From Alphaproteobacteria bacterium (GTDB lineage: Bacteria > Pseudomonadota > Alphaproteobacteria > Caulobacterales > Aquidulcibacteraceae), in assembly GCA_018969015.1 (NCBI GenBank), contig JAGWZE010000003.1, positions 62,001-126,000 on the forward strand: a stretch of 64,000 nt of DNA, read 5' to 3'. Below, one piece after another: positions 46,651 through 55,942 of the stretch. The notes under the pieces are model-generated. The model saw only the letters and a program-made list of their open reading frames with translations. It searched no databases and was not told the DNA's origin. A program made the position numbers and the translations under genes. Position 1 is the stretch's first letter. Each line of letters begins with the position of its first letter.

Positions 46651-47493
46651 GTGAGCGTTCCGCCGGGAAAAGTGCCGATCTTTGAAAGTGTACTGGCTAG
46701 CTTGCGCGCCACTGGCCGGCATGCCTCTGCGCTTGTTCCGGCCGCTCTTGCGTCCGCTTTGGTACTGCTGGCGTCTTCGGTTCAACTCGGACAAGCAGTG
46801 AAGTCGGCCGATGTTGGCGGCCAATTTCTCGCCCATATCCTGAACGGCCTAGCTCTCGCGCTGTTCTTCGGCCCCGCTTTGTACGCCAACCTTGAAGGTG
46901 CGGCACACGTGAACGCCAACGTGCTCCGCCGGACGATAAAGCTCGTTGGCGCTATGAGCGTGATCTCCTTCTTTCTGGGTATTGTGTTCTTCGTCTTGGC
47001 CATCCCAGCTTCGGTCATGATGGTGCAAGCGCTCGGCCCCTATGCCGACCAAATAGAGAGCGGTCGCGGCGACGTTGCCGAGGTTCAAAAGGTGGTCCAA
47101 GACGCGCTGGCGAAGAACCCGACGCCCTTCATACTGCTTCTCGGCGGATTCGGCCTCGTGTGGCTGTTTCTGACTTCACGCCTGTACCTATGTGCGCCCG
47201 CAAGCATCGCCGAAGACCGCGTGGCTACGTTCGAGACTTGGCGGTGGACGCAAGGCAATCTGCTTCGGATTAGCGCGACACGACTCCTCCTGCTTGGGCC
47301 GATTTTCATCGCCGTCAACGTTGGAGCATTCGCCGCCGCCGGCTTAATCGAACCTATTGAGGATACTGGCGCGAAAGGTGCTGCGGCCCTCGCCCTAGCG
47401 TATTTCAGCGCGCTGATTAACCTGATTGCCTATTCGTCCTGCGAAGCCGCGCTTTCGGCGTATCTCTATCGCGGGCTGAAGCCGCCGGCCTGA
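46651..47493 (+). CDS. polytopic membrane protein of unknown function
   Basis: This 280-residue protein has about six predicted membrane helices (for example SALVPAALASALVLLASSV, GAMSVISFFLGIVFFVLAI, and PFILLLGGFGLVWLFLTS). The layout loosely resembles membrane domains found beside glycerophosphodiester phosphodiesterases, but I would not name a family. A GTG start with an AGAGGAGA ribosome-binding site seven bases upstream is the best choice. Its codons use more A and T than the neighbouring genes (for example TTA, AGT, GTA, ATA), which suggests recent transfer. It is convergent with the AsmA-like gene. Confidence 0.7.
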   Translation: MSVPPGKVPIFESVLASLRATGRHASALVPAALASALVLLASSVQLGQAVKSADVGGQFLAHILNGLALALFFGPALYANLEGAAHVNANVLRRTIKLVGAMSVISFFLGIVFFVLAIPASVMMVQALGPYADQIESGRGDVAEVQKVVQDALAKNPTPFILLLGGFGLVWLFLTSRLYLCAPASIAEDRVATFETWRWTQGNLLRISATRLLLLGPIFIAVNVGAFAAAGLIEPIEDTGAKGAAALALAYFSALINLIAYSSCEAALSAYLYRGLKPPA

Positions 47494-47511
47494 CGCGGCG
47501 CGGCTTCGGCG

Positions 47512-50500
47512 TCAGCCTTCTTTGGCGGGCGGCGGCGTCGCGGGCGTCGCCGGCGGCGCGGCGCGCGGAACCGGCTCGAAGATGCGGCGCAGAATGCCCG
47601 GCGTCAGCGCCGAGAGCGGGTTGACGCCAACGCGTGCGGATTCCGCCGGCCCCTTCACCGAATAGGTGATGCCGACGACGCCCTCGCCGCGGCGCGACGT
47701 CAAAAGGCTGCCGAGCACCGGCACGCCGGACAGCATCGAGTTGAGGCCATAGGACGGCACAACGACGCCGTCGATCGCCAGCGCGCCGGTTTCCAGATCG
47801 ATGCGGCCTTTCGCGGTCAGCCCGAGCGAGGGGCCCGCCATGCGGCACTCGCCCAGCGTCACGCGGCCATTCTCGAAGGTCAGCGGCGCCTCCAGGGAGC
47901 TGAACGCGATCCCCTCGCCGTTCATCGTCGCCGCAAGGCCCTGCAGCGACCCGACCGACGACAGCAAGCGCGCCATCACCGGCATGTCGACGAGCTGGAA
48001 GTCCGTCATCAGCAGCGTGAGCTTGGCCGTGCCCGGCGCGCCCGGCGTCCAGAGGCCATCGGCCTGGGCCGAGCCGCCCCGCACGTTCGCCTGCCCGGTC
48101 ACGGCCTTCCAGGCGAAGCCCGCATCCTCGGCGCGGAAGGTGATCTTGCCCGTAGCCGCGCCCGGGCGCGGCGTGATCGAGAGCGTCACCGGCTTGCCGC
48201 CCGGATCAGCGCCGTCGATCGCGAGACGCGTGAGCGCCGTGCCGTCTGTCGTCATCGACAAACGCCCGCCGGTGACGGCCGCGTCAGCGTTGAACGCGAG
48301 CTTCTGCACGCGCATCGACACGTCCATCGGGAACGGCTTTTCGCGCCGCGGCGCGGGCGCAGGCAGCGCCGCGACCTTGGGATCATCGGCCGGCGGCGGG
48401 GTGATGAAGGGGCTGATGTTGAAAAGCGCGCCTTCCGCCGAAATCGCGGCGACACCATCGGGGCGCAGACGCAGCGTCGCGGTTCCCGCCGCACGCCCGT
48501 CGATCATCGCGCGTTCGACGCGCGCTTCAGTGACCGCCCCGTCCGCGCGGCGCAGCTTCGCCGAGCCCGCAAGATCGAGCCCGTCGGCGCGCGCCTGCAC
48601 GCCGTTGAGCGCGATGAAATCGTCCGAAAGACGCGCCACGTCGAACTTCACGTTCGCCGCCTTGCCTGGCGCCTTGCGCCAGAAGTTCGAGGGCAGATAG
48701 GCGAGCGCGTTCGTCAGATCAGCCGAGATCGTGGCCGTCTGCACGTCGGCGCCGGCGCCGACGCCCCGCACCGAAACCGCAACCGGCCCGCGCGCAAAGA
48801 GCTCGACAGGATAACCGAGACGCTCGAGATCAGCGGTCTGGAACTGGCCGGCGATCGCATATCGCGACGACGTCGGTCCGCCCGTAAGCGCCTGCGTCCA
48901 CGTCACGTCCGCGCGCGAGGCGCCGACGGCGAGCGGGCCTGCGAAGGTGAGCGCGCGCTCGTCGCCGCTGACGCGCATCTTCCAGTCCGACAGCGCGACG
49001 CCGGCCTGCTTGAGCACGCCGCCCACGCCGTCAAAGCGCGCATCGACGGTGAAGCGATAGTCCTTCGCCGGAACGTTGGAGAGCATCGGCCGACGGATCG
49101 CGAAATCCGCCCCGCCGACGCCGACGATCGTCGCGGGATCGACGGGCAGCACCTCGTCCAACCCGATCGGCGCCTGCCGCAGCAGATCGACGACGGCTTT
49201 CGTCTCGCCGTCGACGCGGCCCGCGAATGTGGCCAGCGCGCCTTTCGGATTGAGGCGCGGCATCTCGATACGGCCGCGGCTGACCGCGAGCGCGCCGATG
49301 CGGCCGGAGTCGAGCTGCAACGTGAACGCATTGCCCTGAAGGCGCGCCGTTCCCCTGCCGAGCGTGATCGGCGTCATGCCGTCGACATATTCGACGTCGG
49401 CCTCGGTAAAGCGGAAATTCAGATCGAGCGCCGTGTTCGGCACCTCGCCCTTATCGACCATCTCCGGGGTGACGTCGGCCTTGATGGTGACGCCGGTCAG
49501 CGCGCCGCCGCGCAGCGCATCATCGAGATACGAGCGCGCGCCGTCGGCCAGCTGCACGGGCCAGAGCTTCAGCACGGAGCGCGGGCCGATCACGCCATCG
49601 ATTCCGCCTTCGGCGCGCACGCCCGGACGCCAGCGCCCGTCTTTCCCGGCGCGCCAATAGAGTTTGCCGGCGCCGTGCACGGTCGCGCCGTCGACTGCGA
49701 AGCGCGCATCGGCGATCGAGATTTCGGCCTGACTGCGCGAAGCGACGCCGCGGGCCCGCACGTCGGTGAGCGCGATCGGCGCGGCGAGCACGCCCGGCAT
49801 GTCGAGATCGACGCTCTTGAAGTCGAGTTCGAAGGTCGCGTCGGCCTCGGCGCCGGCCCGCATCAGCGTCGAGGCGCGCTCGATCCGCCCCACGCCCTTC
49901 ACGCGCGTGCGCGATCCGGCAAGCGCCGCCTCCTCGATCACGAGCGCGTCGTCGGCGACGTCGTAGCGGCCGCGGAACCGGCCGCCGTCGATCGGCGCCT
50001 TCCCGCCCGGAAAATCCACGGCGCCGCGGCCGATCGCGACGTCGCCGTCGAAACGGTCGACGCCGCGCGTGCGATCGAGGCTCGCGGAGATGGCGGCGGT
50101 GACGGGCGCATTGACCGCCGCGAGCGCGGGAAGGCTCGGCGCCAGCGCGGGCATGGGGGCGCCCTTGATCTTCAGTTCGACGGCGGCCGTCTGGAAGGCG
50201 GCGTCGGCGGTGATGGCGAGCTCCAGCGGCGTGGGGCCGCGCGCGCCCTCGAGCGGCACGTCGGCGCGGGCGCGCAGCACGTTCTTTTCGCGCGTCAACT
50301 CGAACGCGGCGTTGCGTGCGATCCACTGCGCGCCGGTCTTCTCGTCGATCACCGCGACGTGCATGCGCTCGACCCGAAGGCCGCGCAGCGCGCCCCCGGC
50401 CCCGAGCGGACGGAACGTCGCCGCCATGCCGTCGAGCATGCGGTTCACGCGCGCAGTCATGGTTTCGTTGTCCGGCGGCGCCGGCAGGACGATGTCGGGC

Positions 50501-50928
50501 GTGGACCCCGGCGGGCCGAAGGCGATGGCGGCGGAGCCGTCCTTGGCGATCACGAGGCTCGCCTCGCCGCCGCGGAACGTGGCGCGCTCGAGCGCGACCC
50601 GCCCCAGAAGCAGGCGCGGAATGCTGACGCCGAGCGCGACCTCGTCGCTGCGCGAGAGGACCCGACCGGCCTTGTCGAGCGCCTGGACGTTGCGCGCGCG
50701 CACCTCCAGCCCCCGGCGCTGTGGCGACCAGGCGAGCTCGACATCCTCCAGATGGACAGGGCGACCATCGCGCGCCTCGGCGAGCGCGCCCTCCACGTAT
50801 TTTTCGAGGCTGGGCAGCGGGATCGGCCCGGACGCCAGACGCCAACTCAGCGCGCCGACCGCAATCATGGCCGCGGCGGCGAGGGCGAGGACGATTTCCA
50901 GGACCAGAAGACTGGAGCGGCGAATCAT
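47512..50928 (-). CDS. AsmA/YhdP-like giant envelope protein
   Basis: This 1138-residue protein has one N-terminal membrane helix (about residues 5-30) and then a very long beta-rich periplasmic part. Repeated blocks such as LGVSIPRLLLGRVALERATFRGGEASL and LTFENGRVTLGECRMAGPSLGLTAKGRIDL match the DUF3971 and AsmA-like C-terminal domains of the YhdP family. Such proteins are long bridges thought to carry phospholipids between inner and outer membranes. The tail is Pro/Ala-rich. No partner gene is adjacent. Confidence 0.87.
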   Translation of the reverse strand: MIRRSSLLVLEIVLALAAAAMIAVGALSWRLASGPIPLPSLEKYVEGALAEARDGRPVHLEDVELAWSPQRRGLEVRARNVQALDKAGRVLSRSDEVALGVSIPRLLLGRVALERATFRGGEASLVIAKDGSAAIAFGPPGSTPDIVLPAPPDNETMTARVNRMLDGMAATFRPLGAGGALRGLRVERMHVAVIDEKTGAQWIARNAAFELTREKNVLRARADVPLEGARGPTPLELAITADAAFQTAAVELKIKGAPMPALAPSLPALAAVNAPVTAAISASLDRTRGVDRFDGDVAIGRGAVDFPGGKAPIDGGRFRGRYDVADDALVIEEAALAGSRTRVKGVGRIERASTLMRAGAEADATFELDFKSVDLDMPGVLAAPIALTDVRARGVASRSQAEISIADARFAVDGATVHGAGKLYWRAGKDGRWRPGVRAEGGIDGVIGPRSVLKLWPVQLADGARSYLDDALRGGALTGVTIKADVTPEMVDKGEVPNTALDLNFRFTEADVEYVDGMTPITLGRGTARLQGNAFTLQLDSGRIGALAVSRGRIEMPRLNPKGALATFAGRVDGETKAVVDLLRQAPIGLDEVLPVDPATIVGVGGADFAIRRPMLSNVPAKDYRFTVDARFDGVGGVLKQAGVALSDWKMRVSGDERALTFAGPLAVGASRADVTWTQALTGGPTSSRYAIAGQFQTADLERLGYPVELFARGPVAVSVRGVGAGADVQTATISADLTNALAYLPSNFWRKAPGKAANVKFDVARLSDDFIALNGVQARADGLDLAGSAKLRRADGAVTEARVERAMIDGRAAGTATLRLRPDGVAAISAEGALFNISPFITPPPADDPKVAALPAPAPRREKPFPMDVSMRVQKLAFNADAAVTGGRLSMTTDGTALTRLAIDGADPGGKPVTLSITPRPGAATGKITFRAEDAGFAWKAVTGQANVRGGSAQADGLWTPGAPGTAKLTLLMTDFQLVDMPVMARLLSSVGSLQGLAATMNGEGIAFSSLEAPLTFENGRVTLGECRMAGPSLGLTAKGRIDLETGALAIDGVVVPSYGLNSMLSGVPVLGSLLTSRRGEGVVGITYSVKGPAESARVGVNPLSALTPGILRRIFEPVPRAAPPATPATPPPAKEG

Positions 50929-51057
50929 GCGCGCACGACCCTCGACGCCGTCCGATTAAGCCCCACCATCGGCGCGGATACTCGGCGCATCCGACGCGCC
51001 GCGCAATCGGCTCCGGGCGCTCGCGCCGGCCCGACGGCGCTGCAAATGAGGACTTCG

Positions 51058-51528
51058 ATGACCACGACGCTCGAACCCGGCTCCCTTGCCCCCACCTTCT
51101 CCGCTCCGCTCACGGGGGGTGGGACCATCGATCTGGCCCAACAACGCGGCAAGACCGTGGTGCTCTACTTCTACCCGAAAGACGATACCGCCGGGTGTAC
51201 GCAGGAAGCGATCGACTTCAGTTCACGAGTTAAAGATTTCGAAGAACTGGGCGCGATCGTCGTCGGCGTCTCCCGCGACGGGATGAAAAGCCATGACCGC
51301 TTCGTTGCGAAGCACGGCCTGACTATCCCTTTGGCGCCGGACGAAAGCGGCGCCATCGCCGAAGCTTATGGCGTCTGGGTGGAGAAAAGCATGTACGGCC
51401 GCAAATACATGGGCGTCGAAAGATCAACCTTCGTGATCGGCCCGGATGGCAGGATCAAAGCCGTCTGGAGAAAGGTTAAAATCCCCGGCCACGTCGACGC
51501 CGTCGTTAACTTTTTGAGGAAGTCTTGA
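51058..51528 (+). CDS. bcp: thioredoxin-dependent peroxiredoxin (BCP)
   Basis: This 156-residue peroxiredoxin reduces peroxides using thioredoxin. The peroxidatic cysteine is in YFYPKDDTAGCTQEAIDFS, and no second cysteine is present, so it is the 1-Cys type of BCP, without the resolving Cys five residues downstream. The conserved PKDDTxGCTxE motif and VERSTFVIGPDGRI support the call. ATG 51058 has GAGG six bases upstream; an in-frame ATG at 51046 is an alternative. Confidence 0.94.
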   Translation: MTTTLEPGSLAPTFSAPLTGGGTIDLAQQRGKTVVLYFYPKDDTAGCTQEAIDFSSRVKDFEELGAIVVGVSRDGMKSHDRFVAKHGLTIPLAPDESGAIAEAYGVWVEKSMYGRKYMGVERSTFVIGPDGRIKAVWRKVKIPGHVDAVVNFLRKS

Positions 51529-51588
51529 CGGCCGCCTGAATCCATTGCGCCCCTTGGCCTTCAATGTTTACGGAGATTACCGCGAACA

Positions 51589-51626
51589 GGCGCCCAAGAT
51601 GACAAAAATTAAGGGCTTTGGGCGCC
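51589..51626. repeat. inverted repeat upstream of the M23-bactofilin operon
   Basis: GGCGCCCAA (51589-51597) and TTGGGCGCC (51618-51626) are perfect inverse complements separated by 20 AT-rich bases. It could be an operator or a weak hairpin. It lies about 60 bases after bcp and 110 before the M23 gene. Confidence 0.5.
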
Positions 51627-51732
51627 ATTGGGCATTGCAATGAATGTCGGTTCAGGTAGGAATGACCCCTGGGAGCGGGGCGGGCCAGACAGGCCCGTGA
51701 GGTTGGCGTTAACGAAGGCGGGCGTTGGGACC

Positions 51733-52977
51733 ATGAGCCAGTTCGGAACGCGCGCTCGGACTCTCTTCGAGAGAGCCTTTCCTGAGCGTCAAATTTACCA
51801 TCGCAGCGGCGGTACGGTCCGCTATGTGTCGCTGTCTCCGTCCAAGCAGGTCCTTCTTGCGTTGGGCGCCGTCGGTATCGCCGGCTGGTGCGCCTACGCC
51901 TCCGTCAACGTCTTGATGCGGGGCCAGATTCTTTCGGCGCAAAACGAAGAGATCGATCGCCTCGAGCAGAAGTATCAGCGCTGGCTGCGAGAAAGCCGCG
52001 CCCGCGAGGCGGCGGCGGAAGCCCAGCTCCAGGAGCGCACGCAGGCCTTCGAGCGCGCCACCTCGGAGTTCGAGCGGCGCCACGAAACCCTGAAGATGCT
52101 GCTGAACTACGCCGGCGGCTCCACGTTCACGGCCTCCACCCGCCCCGTCGAGCGGGACGGCGCGAAGCTCCTGATGCAGGCCTCGATCGAAGAGGCCGAT
52201 CCCCGTCAGAGCCGCGACCAGCTGGCCATGGAGACGTCTGAGTATCAGGTCCAGAACGTCAGCTTCAAAACCCGTATCGATCGCCTGAAGGCCGAGCAGA
52301 ACGCCTTCCTGGCCGAGGCGGAAGAGTCAGCCGTCGGCCGCGCGGAGGAAATCCGCGGCGTCCTGCGCATGACGGGCGTCGGGTTCACCCGCCTCCTCAG
52401 CGAAGACGACCAGAACGGCCAGGGCGGCCCGGCGGTCGACATCGACGTCAACGCCCTTCTGGGCGACGAAGCCGCCGCGGATCCGGGTTTCGCCAAGCGT
52501 GTTCAGCAGGTTGCGGCGCGCGTCGCCGAGACGCGCCGCCTCGAGCAGGTCGCGGGCTCGACGCCGCTGGCCATCCCGGTTGCGGTGGAAAATCGCGAGA
52601 CGTCGGGCTTCGGCCCCCGCGTCGACCCGTTCGACGGGCGGCCGCGTTTCCACCAGGGCCTCGACCTCGCCGCGTTCGAGCGCGCCCCCGTGGTGGCGAC
52701 GTCCCCCGGGACGGTGTCGTTCGCGGGCGTGAAAAGCGGTTATGGCTACACGGTCGAGATCGATCATGGCCATGGATTCAAGACTCGTTATGGCCACCTG
52801 CGCGATATTCAGGTGAGCCGGGGCGAGCGGGTGGCGATTGGGCAACGGGTGGGCTCGATGGGTTCGACCGGGCGGTCCACGGGCACGCACCTCCATTACG
52901 AGGTGTGGTTCCGTGGGAAGGTCTACGATCCCGTCAATTTCCTGAGGGCAGGACGATATGTTCACGAACAAGGGTAA
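51733..52977 (+). CDS. M23-family peptidoglycan endopeptidase with coiled coil
   Basis: This 414-residue membrane-anchored protein has one helix (about residues 37-60), a long coiled coil to residue about 125, and a C-terminal M23/LytM domain (about 290-400). The metal residues are in FHQGLDLAAFE and THLHYEVWF, so it appears active. LytM-type enzymes cut peptide cross-links. It overlaps the bactofilin gene by 20 bases, and in several bacteria such pairs shape the cell or stalk (lmdC-bacA in Hyphomonas, csd genes with ccmA in Helicobacter). ATG 51733 is preferred over in-frame ATGs upstream. Confidence 0.9.
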   Translation: MSQFGTRARTLFERAFPERQIYHRSGGTVRYVSLSPSKQVLLALGAVGIAGWCAYASVNVLMRGQILSAQNEEIDRLEQKYQRWLRESRAREAAAEAQLQERTQAFERATSEFERRHETLKMLLNYAGGSTFTASTRPVERDGAKLLMQASIEEADPRQSRDQLAMETSEYQVQNVSFKTRIDRLKAEQNAFLAEAEESAVGRAEEIRGVLRMTGVGFTRLLSEDDQNGQGGPAVDIDVNALLGDEAAADPGFAKRVQQVAARVAETRRLEQVAGSTPLAIPVAVENRETSGFGPRVDPFDGRPRFHQGLDLAAFERAPVVATSPGTVSFAGVKSGYGYTVEIDHGHGFKTRYGHLRDIQVSRGERVAIGQRVGSMGSTGRSTGTHLHYEVWFRGKVYDPVNFLRAGRYVHEQG

Positions 52978-53461
52978 GGCGCCCGACATGCCGGCGATGC
53001 CGGACCCGACGCCAAAGCGCGTCACCCCATCGCGCATCATGACGTCGATCATCGCGAATGGCGTGAAGATCCAAGGCGCGATCATCGCCGAGGGCGCGGA
53101 AATCCAGGTCGATGGCGAGATCGACGGCAATGTCCGTGGCGGCGCGCTGACGATCGGCGACACCGGGTTCGTGAAGGGCGATCTCGTTTCGGAGAGCGTC
53201 ACCGTCAATGGACGCGTCGAAGGCTCGATCCGCGCGCGGAAAGTCACGCTCGCGCGCACCGCACATGTGATGGGCGACATCACTCATCAACAATTGTCTG
53301 TTGAGATGGGCGCCGTGTTCGAAGGCCAATGCCGCTACGTGCAGGACCCGCTCAAGACCGAGCAGTCCGGCATCGCCGCGGCCGGCCAACTGGCCCCGCC
53401 TCCGCTCGAGGCGGCCGAGGATCGCCTGATGGGCGGCGTGGTGCTCACCAGCGCGCCCTGA
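52958..53461 (+). CDS. bacA: bactofilin
   Basis: This 167-residue protein has the bactofilin beta-helix of about residues 28-125: IIANGVKIQGAIIAEGAEIQ, VDGEIDGNVRGGALTIGDTG, FVKGDLVSESVTVNGRVEGS. Bactofilins polymerise without nucleotides into membrane-associated filaments that position wall enzymes. The N- and C-termini are Pro-rich and disordered. It is translated from within the M23 gene and ended by a strong terminator. Confidence 0.94.
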   Translation: MFTNKGKAPDMPAMPDPTPKRVTPSRIMTSIIANGVKIQGAIIAEGAEIQVDGEIDGNVRGGALTIGDTGFVKGDLVSESVTVNGRVEGSIRARKVTLARTAHVMGDITHQQLSVEMGAVFEGQCRYVQDPLKTEQSGIAAAGQLAPPPLEAAEDRLMGGVVLTSAP

Positions 53462-53535
53462 GGCAAAGTTTGGACGGCCCGTCGCCGTCAAGGTTTCGGA
53501 CTTCGGTCCAAGTTTGGTTTCGCAAGCGTAACGAC

Positions 53536-53567
53536 TGGCCGGCCCCTCTCGGGCCGGCCATTTTTTT
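53536..53567 (+). terminator. rho-independent terminator of the M23-bactofilin operon
   Basis: TGGCCGGCCC (53536-53545) pairs perfectly with GGGCCGGCCA (53551-53560) through a CTCTC loop, followed by seven T residues. It lies 75 bases after the bactofilin stop. It is the clearest intrinsic terminator in the window. Confidence 0.93.
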
Positions 53568-53709
53568 GGCGGTGGCTCCCCCCTCATCCGTCTCGCCCGC
53601 GATCGATCCTCCCGATCGCTTGCTCATGCTCGACACCAAGAGGGAAGAAGGTGGTCGCAGTCGCCCATCTCCCCTCGTGAGCCCCCGCGAAATCCGGTTC
53701 CGGTGGAAT

Positions 53710-53826
53710 CCCTCCCCCAGCGGGGGAGGGTTGGGAGGGGGAGACGGGAGCTGCGTCGAGGTAGTCTCTCGCCGTTTCAGCGCCGGCGCACACGCTCCCC
53801 ACCCCGACCTCCCCGCTGGGGAGGGG
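53710..53826. repeat. palindromic intergenic repeat (family B)
   Basis: The stem CCCTCCCCC/GGGGGAGGG (53710-53718, 53722-53730) and the following TTGGGAGGGGGAGACGG repeat the element at 12337. A distal complementary arm (CTCCCCACCCC ... CCGCTGGGGAGGGG) ends at 53826. The 490-base gap between bactofilin and the methyltransferase holds this element and the terminator; I see no gene in it. Confidence 0.75.
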
Positions 53827-53953
53827 ACTCGCGCCCCACGCGGCCTGTCGCAGGGACCTCCCTTTTGGGAGAAGGCGACCGCATGGGCCGGATGATGGGC
53901 TCCGCCCCACGCCCCCTACGCGACACTTGCCCCTCTGGCCCTATATCCACGGC

Positions 53954-54652
53954 ATGCCGTGCTTTCGCTTGCCCGCCGTGCTCCTCTTCGCCGCCCTCGC
54001 CGCCTGCGCGCCGGCCGCGCCGGGCGCCGCGTCCGAGTTCCCCGCGCCGGACCGGCCCGTCGCCGCGATCGTCGCGAGCCACTCCAATCCGGAGCCCGAG
54101 CGCGACGCCGTGCGGGAGGCTGAGCGGATCGCCCAGCTCATCGGGGCCGGGCCGGGCAAAACCATCGCCGACATCGGCGCGGGCGACGGCTATCTCACCG
54201 TCCGATTGGCGCCGAGGCTTGCGCCCGGCGGGCGCGTGATCGCGGTCGACGTGGTGCCGTCCTATCTCGACGGATTGAAGCGCCGTGTGGCGGCGGCCGG
54301 GCTCGACAACGTGCAGTTCGTGCTCGGCGCGCCGGACGATGCGCGCCTGCCGGCCGCATCGGTCGACGTCGCCGTGATGGTCCGCATGTACCACGAGATC
54401 GAACAGCCCTACGCCCTGCTCTGGCGGTTGCGCGATGCGCTAAAGCCTGGCGGGATCGTCGCCGTCGCCGAGCGCGACCGGCCGACGCGGTTTCACGGCG
54501 CGCCGCCGGCGCTGTTGCGCTGCGAGTTCGCGGCCGTCGGCTACCGCCAGATCGCCTTCCACGACCTCGGCCCCGAGACCGGCTATCTCGCGCTGTTCGC
54601 GCCGACCGCGCCGCGCCCGGAGCCGGGCGCGATCAAACCCTGCAAAGGCTGA
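53954..54652 (+). CDS. exported (lipoprotein-signal) class I methyltransferase
   Basis: This 232-residue protein has a class I SAM-dependent fold. IADIGAGDGYLTVRLA at about residue 70-86 is motif I, followed by GRVIAVDVVPSYLDGL and ASVDVAVMVRMYHEI. The N-terminus MPCFRLPAVLLFAALAAC is a lipoprotein signal with a Cys after LAA, so the enzyme would lie outside the cytoplasm, where SAM is not normally available. ATG 53954 places this signal at the very start. The substrate is unknown. It is convergent with the FG-GAP gene. Confidence 0.83.
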   Translation: MPCFRLPAVLLFAALAACAPAAPGAASEFPAPDRPVAAIVASHSNPEPERDAVREAERIAQLIGAGPGKTIADIGAGDGYLTVRLAPRLAPGGRVIAVDVVPSYLDGLKRRVAAAGLDNVQFVLGAPDDARLPAASVDVAVMVRMYHEIEQPYALLWRLRDALKPGGIVAVAERDRPTRFHGAPPALLRCEFAAVGYRQIAFHDLGPETGYLALFAPTAPRPEPGAIKPCKG

Positions 54653-54664
54653 GCGCCGCGCCGA

Positions 54665-55858
54665 TCAGCGCGGCGTTCCGCGCAGCAGCCGATCCGGGCC
54701 GCCCCGGCTTGCGACGAAGAGATCGAGGACGCCGTCGCCGTCGAAATCCGCCGGCACGATGTCGAAGCCGGCGGCGACGAGGTCCTTGGGCAGCCACTGC
54801 GCCGTGACGTCCTCGAACGCAGCGCCGGTGTTGCGCAAAGCGCGAACGGGACCGGGTCCGATGCGGCCCGGCTCGACCGCGAGGGTTCCAAGCAGCAGAT
54901 CGCGCCGGCCATCGCCGTCGAGATCGACGGGCGTCGCGCTCACGACGCTCTCCTCGCGCGCGGGCAGCCATTGCGCCGTGGCGTCCGCGAACACGCCCTT
55001 GCCGTCGTTGAGAAGCAGCCGGCTCTGCGCCACCGCATTGGGATTCCAGAGACGGACATTGGCGAAGAACAGATCGAGGTCGCCGTCGGCGTCGACGTCG
55101 AACAACTCCGCGTCGCGGCTTTCCTCCGGACGCGCGGCGCGCGGCAGCGCCGCGGCCGGCGCCAGCGCGAAGCGCCCGTTACCGTCGTTGAGATAGATCT
55201 GGTTTGCGTCCTCGTTGGCCAGCACGAGATCGAGATCGCCGTCGCCGTCGAGATCGCCGGCCGCCACGTCCTGGTTCGCGCCGTAGCGCTCGGGCAGCCG
55301 CGCGAAGCTTTCATCGGCGAAGCGGCCGCGCCCGCGGCCCATCAGCAGCGCGGAGACCTTGTCGCCGCCGAAAAAGAGATCGAGCCGCCCGTCGCCGTCG
55401 AGATCCCGAACGAGGAGCGCATTGGCCTTCACACGCACGCGCAGGCGCTCGCTGGCGTCGCGGAACTGCCCGCGCCCGTCATTGAGATAAAGCTCCGGCT
55501 TCAGGTCGTCCTCGTTGGCCACCGCAATGTCGAGATCGCCGTCGCCGTCGAGATCGACGACGTCGAGGTCTTCGCTGTCGCGCGCCGCGCGCGGGAGGCG
55601 ATCGCTGGCGTCGGTGAATCGTCCGGATCCGTCGTTCAGCAGAAGCCGGTTCGCGCCGAACTCCATGGCGACGACGAGATCGAGATCGCCGTCGCGGTCG
55701 ATGTCGACGGCGACGGCGGCCATCGAATGGCCCCGCCCCTCTTTCGGCGGCGCCCGTTCGGACACGTCGACGAACCGGGGGGCCTCGGCGCGCGCGGCCG
55801 CAGCGACGGCGAACGCAGCGAAAGCGAGAACGGGGGCGAGTGCAACGAGGAGGCGCAT
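54665..55858 (-). CDS. exported FG-GAP/VCBS repeat protein (predicted seven-bladed propeller)
   Basis: This 397-residue protein has a signal peptide (LLVALAPVLAFAAFAVAAAARA) and then seven calcium-binding DxDxDG-type loops, for example IDRDGDLDL, LDGDGDLDI, VDADGDLDL and FDGDGVLDL. The even spacing, with a G-x-F-x-D-x(A/S) strand between, fits a seven-bladed FG-GAP beta-propeller like that of integrin alpha. No catalytic or anchor domain is present. It may bind a ligand or calcium in the periplasm or at the surface. The near-repeated DNA follows from the protein repeats. Confidence 0.88.
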   Translation of the reverse strand: MRLLVALAPVLAFAAFAVAAAARAEAPRFVDVSERAPPKEGRGHSMAAVAVDIDRDGDLDLVVAMEFGANRLLLNDGSGRFTDASDRLPRAARDSEDLDVVDLDGDGDLDIAVANEDDLKPELYLNDGRGQFRDASERLRVRVKANALLVRDLDGDGRLDLFFGGDKVSALLMGRGRGRFADESFARLPERYGANQDVAAGDLDGDGDLDLVLANEDANQIYLNDGNGRFALAPAAALPRAARPEESRDAELFDVDADGDLDLFFANVRLWNPNAVAQSRLLLNDGKGVFADATAQWLPAREESVVSATPVDLDGDGRRDLLLGTLAVEPGRIGPGPVRALRNTGAAFEDVTAQWLPKDLVAAGFDIVPADFDGDGVLDLFVASRGGPDRLLRGTPR

Positions 55859-55942
55859 GCCGCCGCTGTGCGCGCCGGCGCGTGCGGCGGCAACTCACGG
55901 CGACGTGAAGCCGTGCACGTCGGGCCCGCCGTCACACCAAGC

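Noticed and set aside
54720-55740. DNA-level tandem repeats inside the FG-GAP gene
   Set aside because: The repeated GATCGCCGTCGCCGTC-like sequence encodes the DGDGD loops of the protein and is explained by that repeat.
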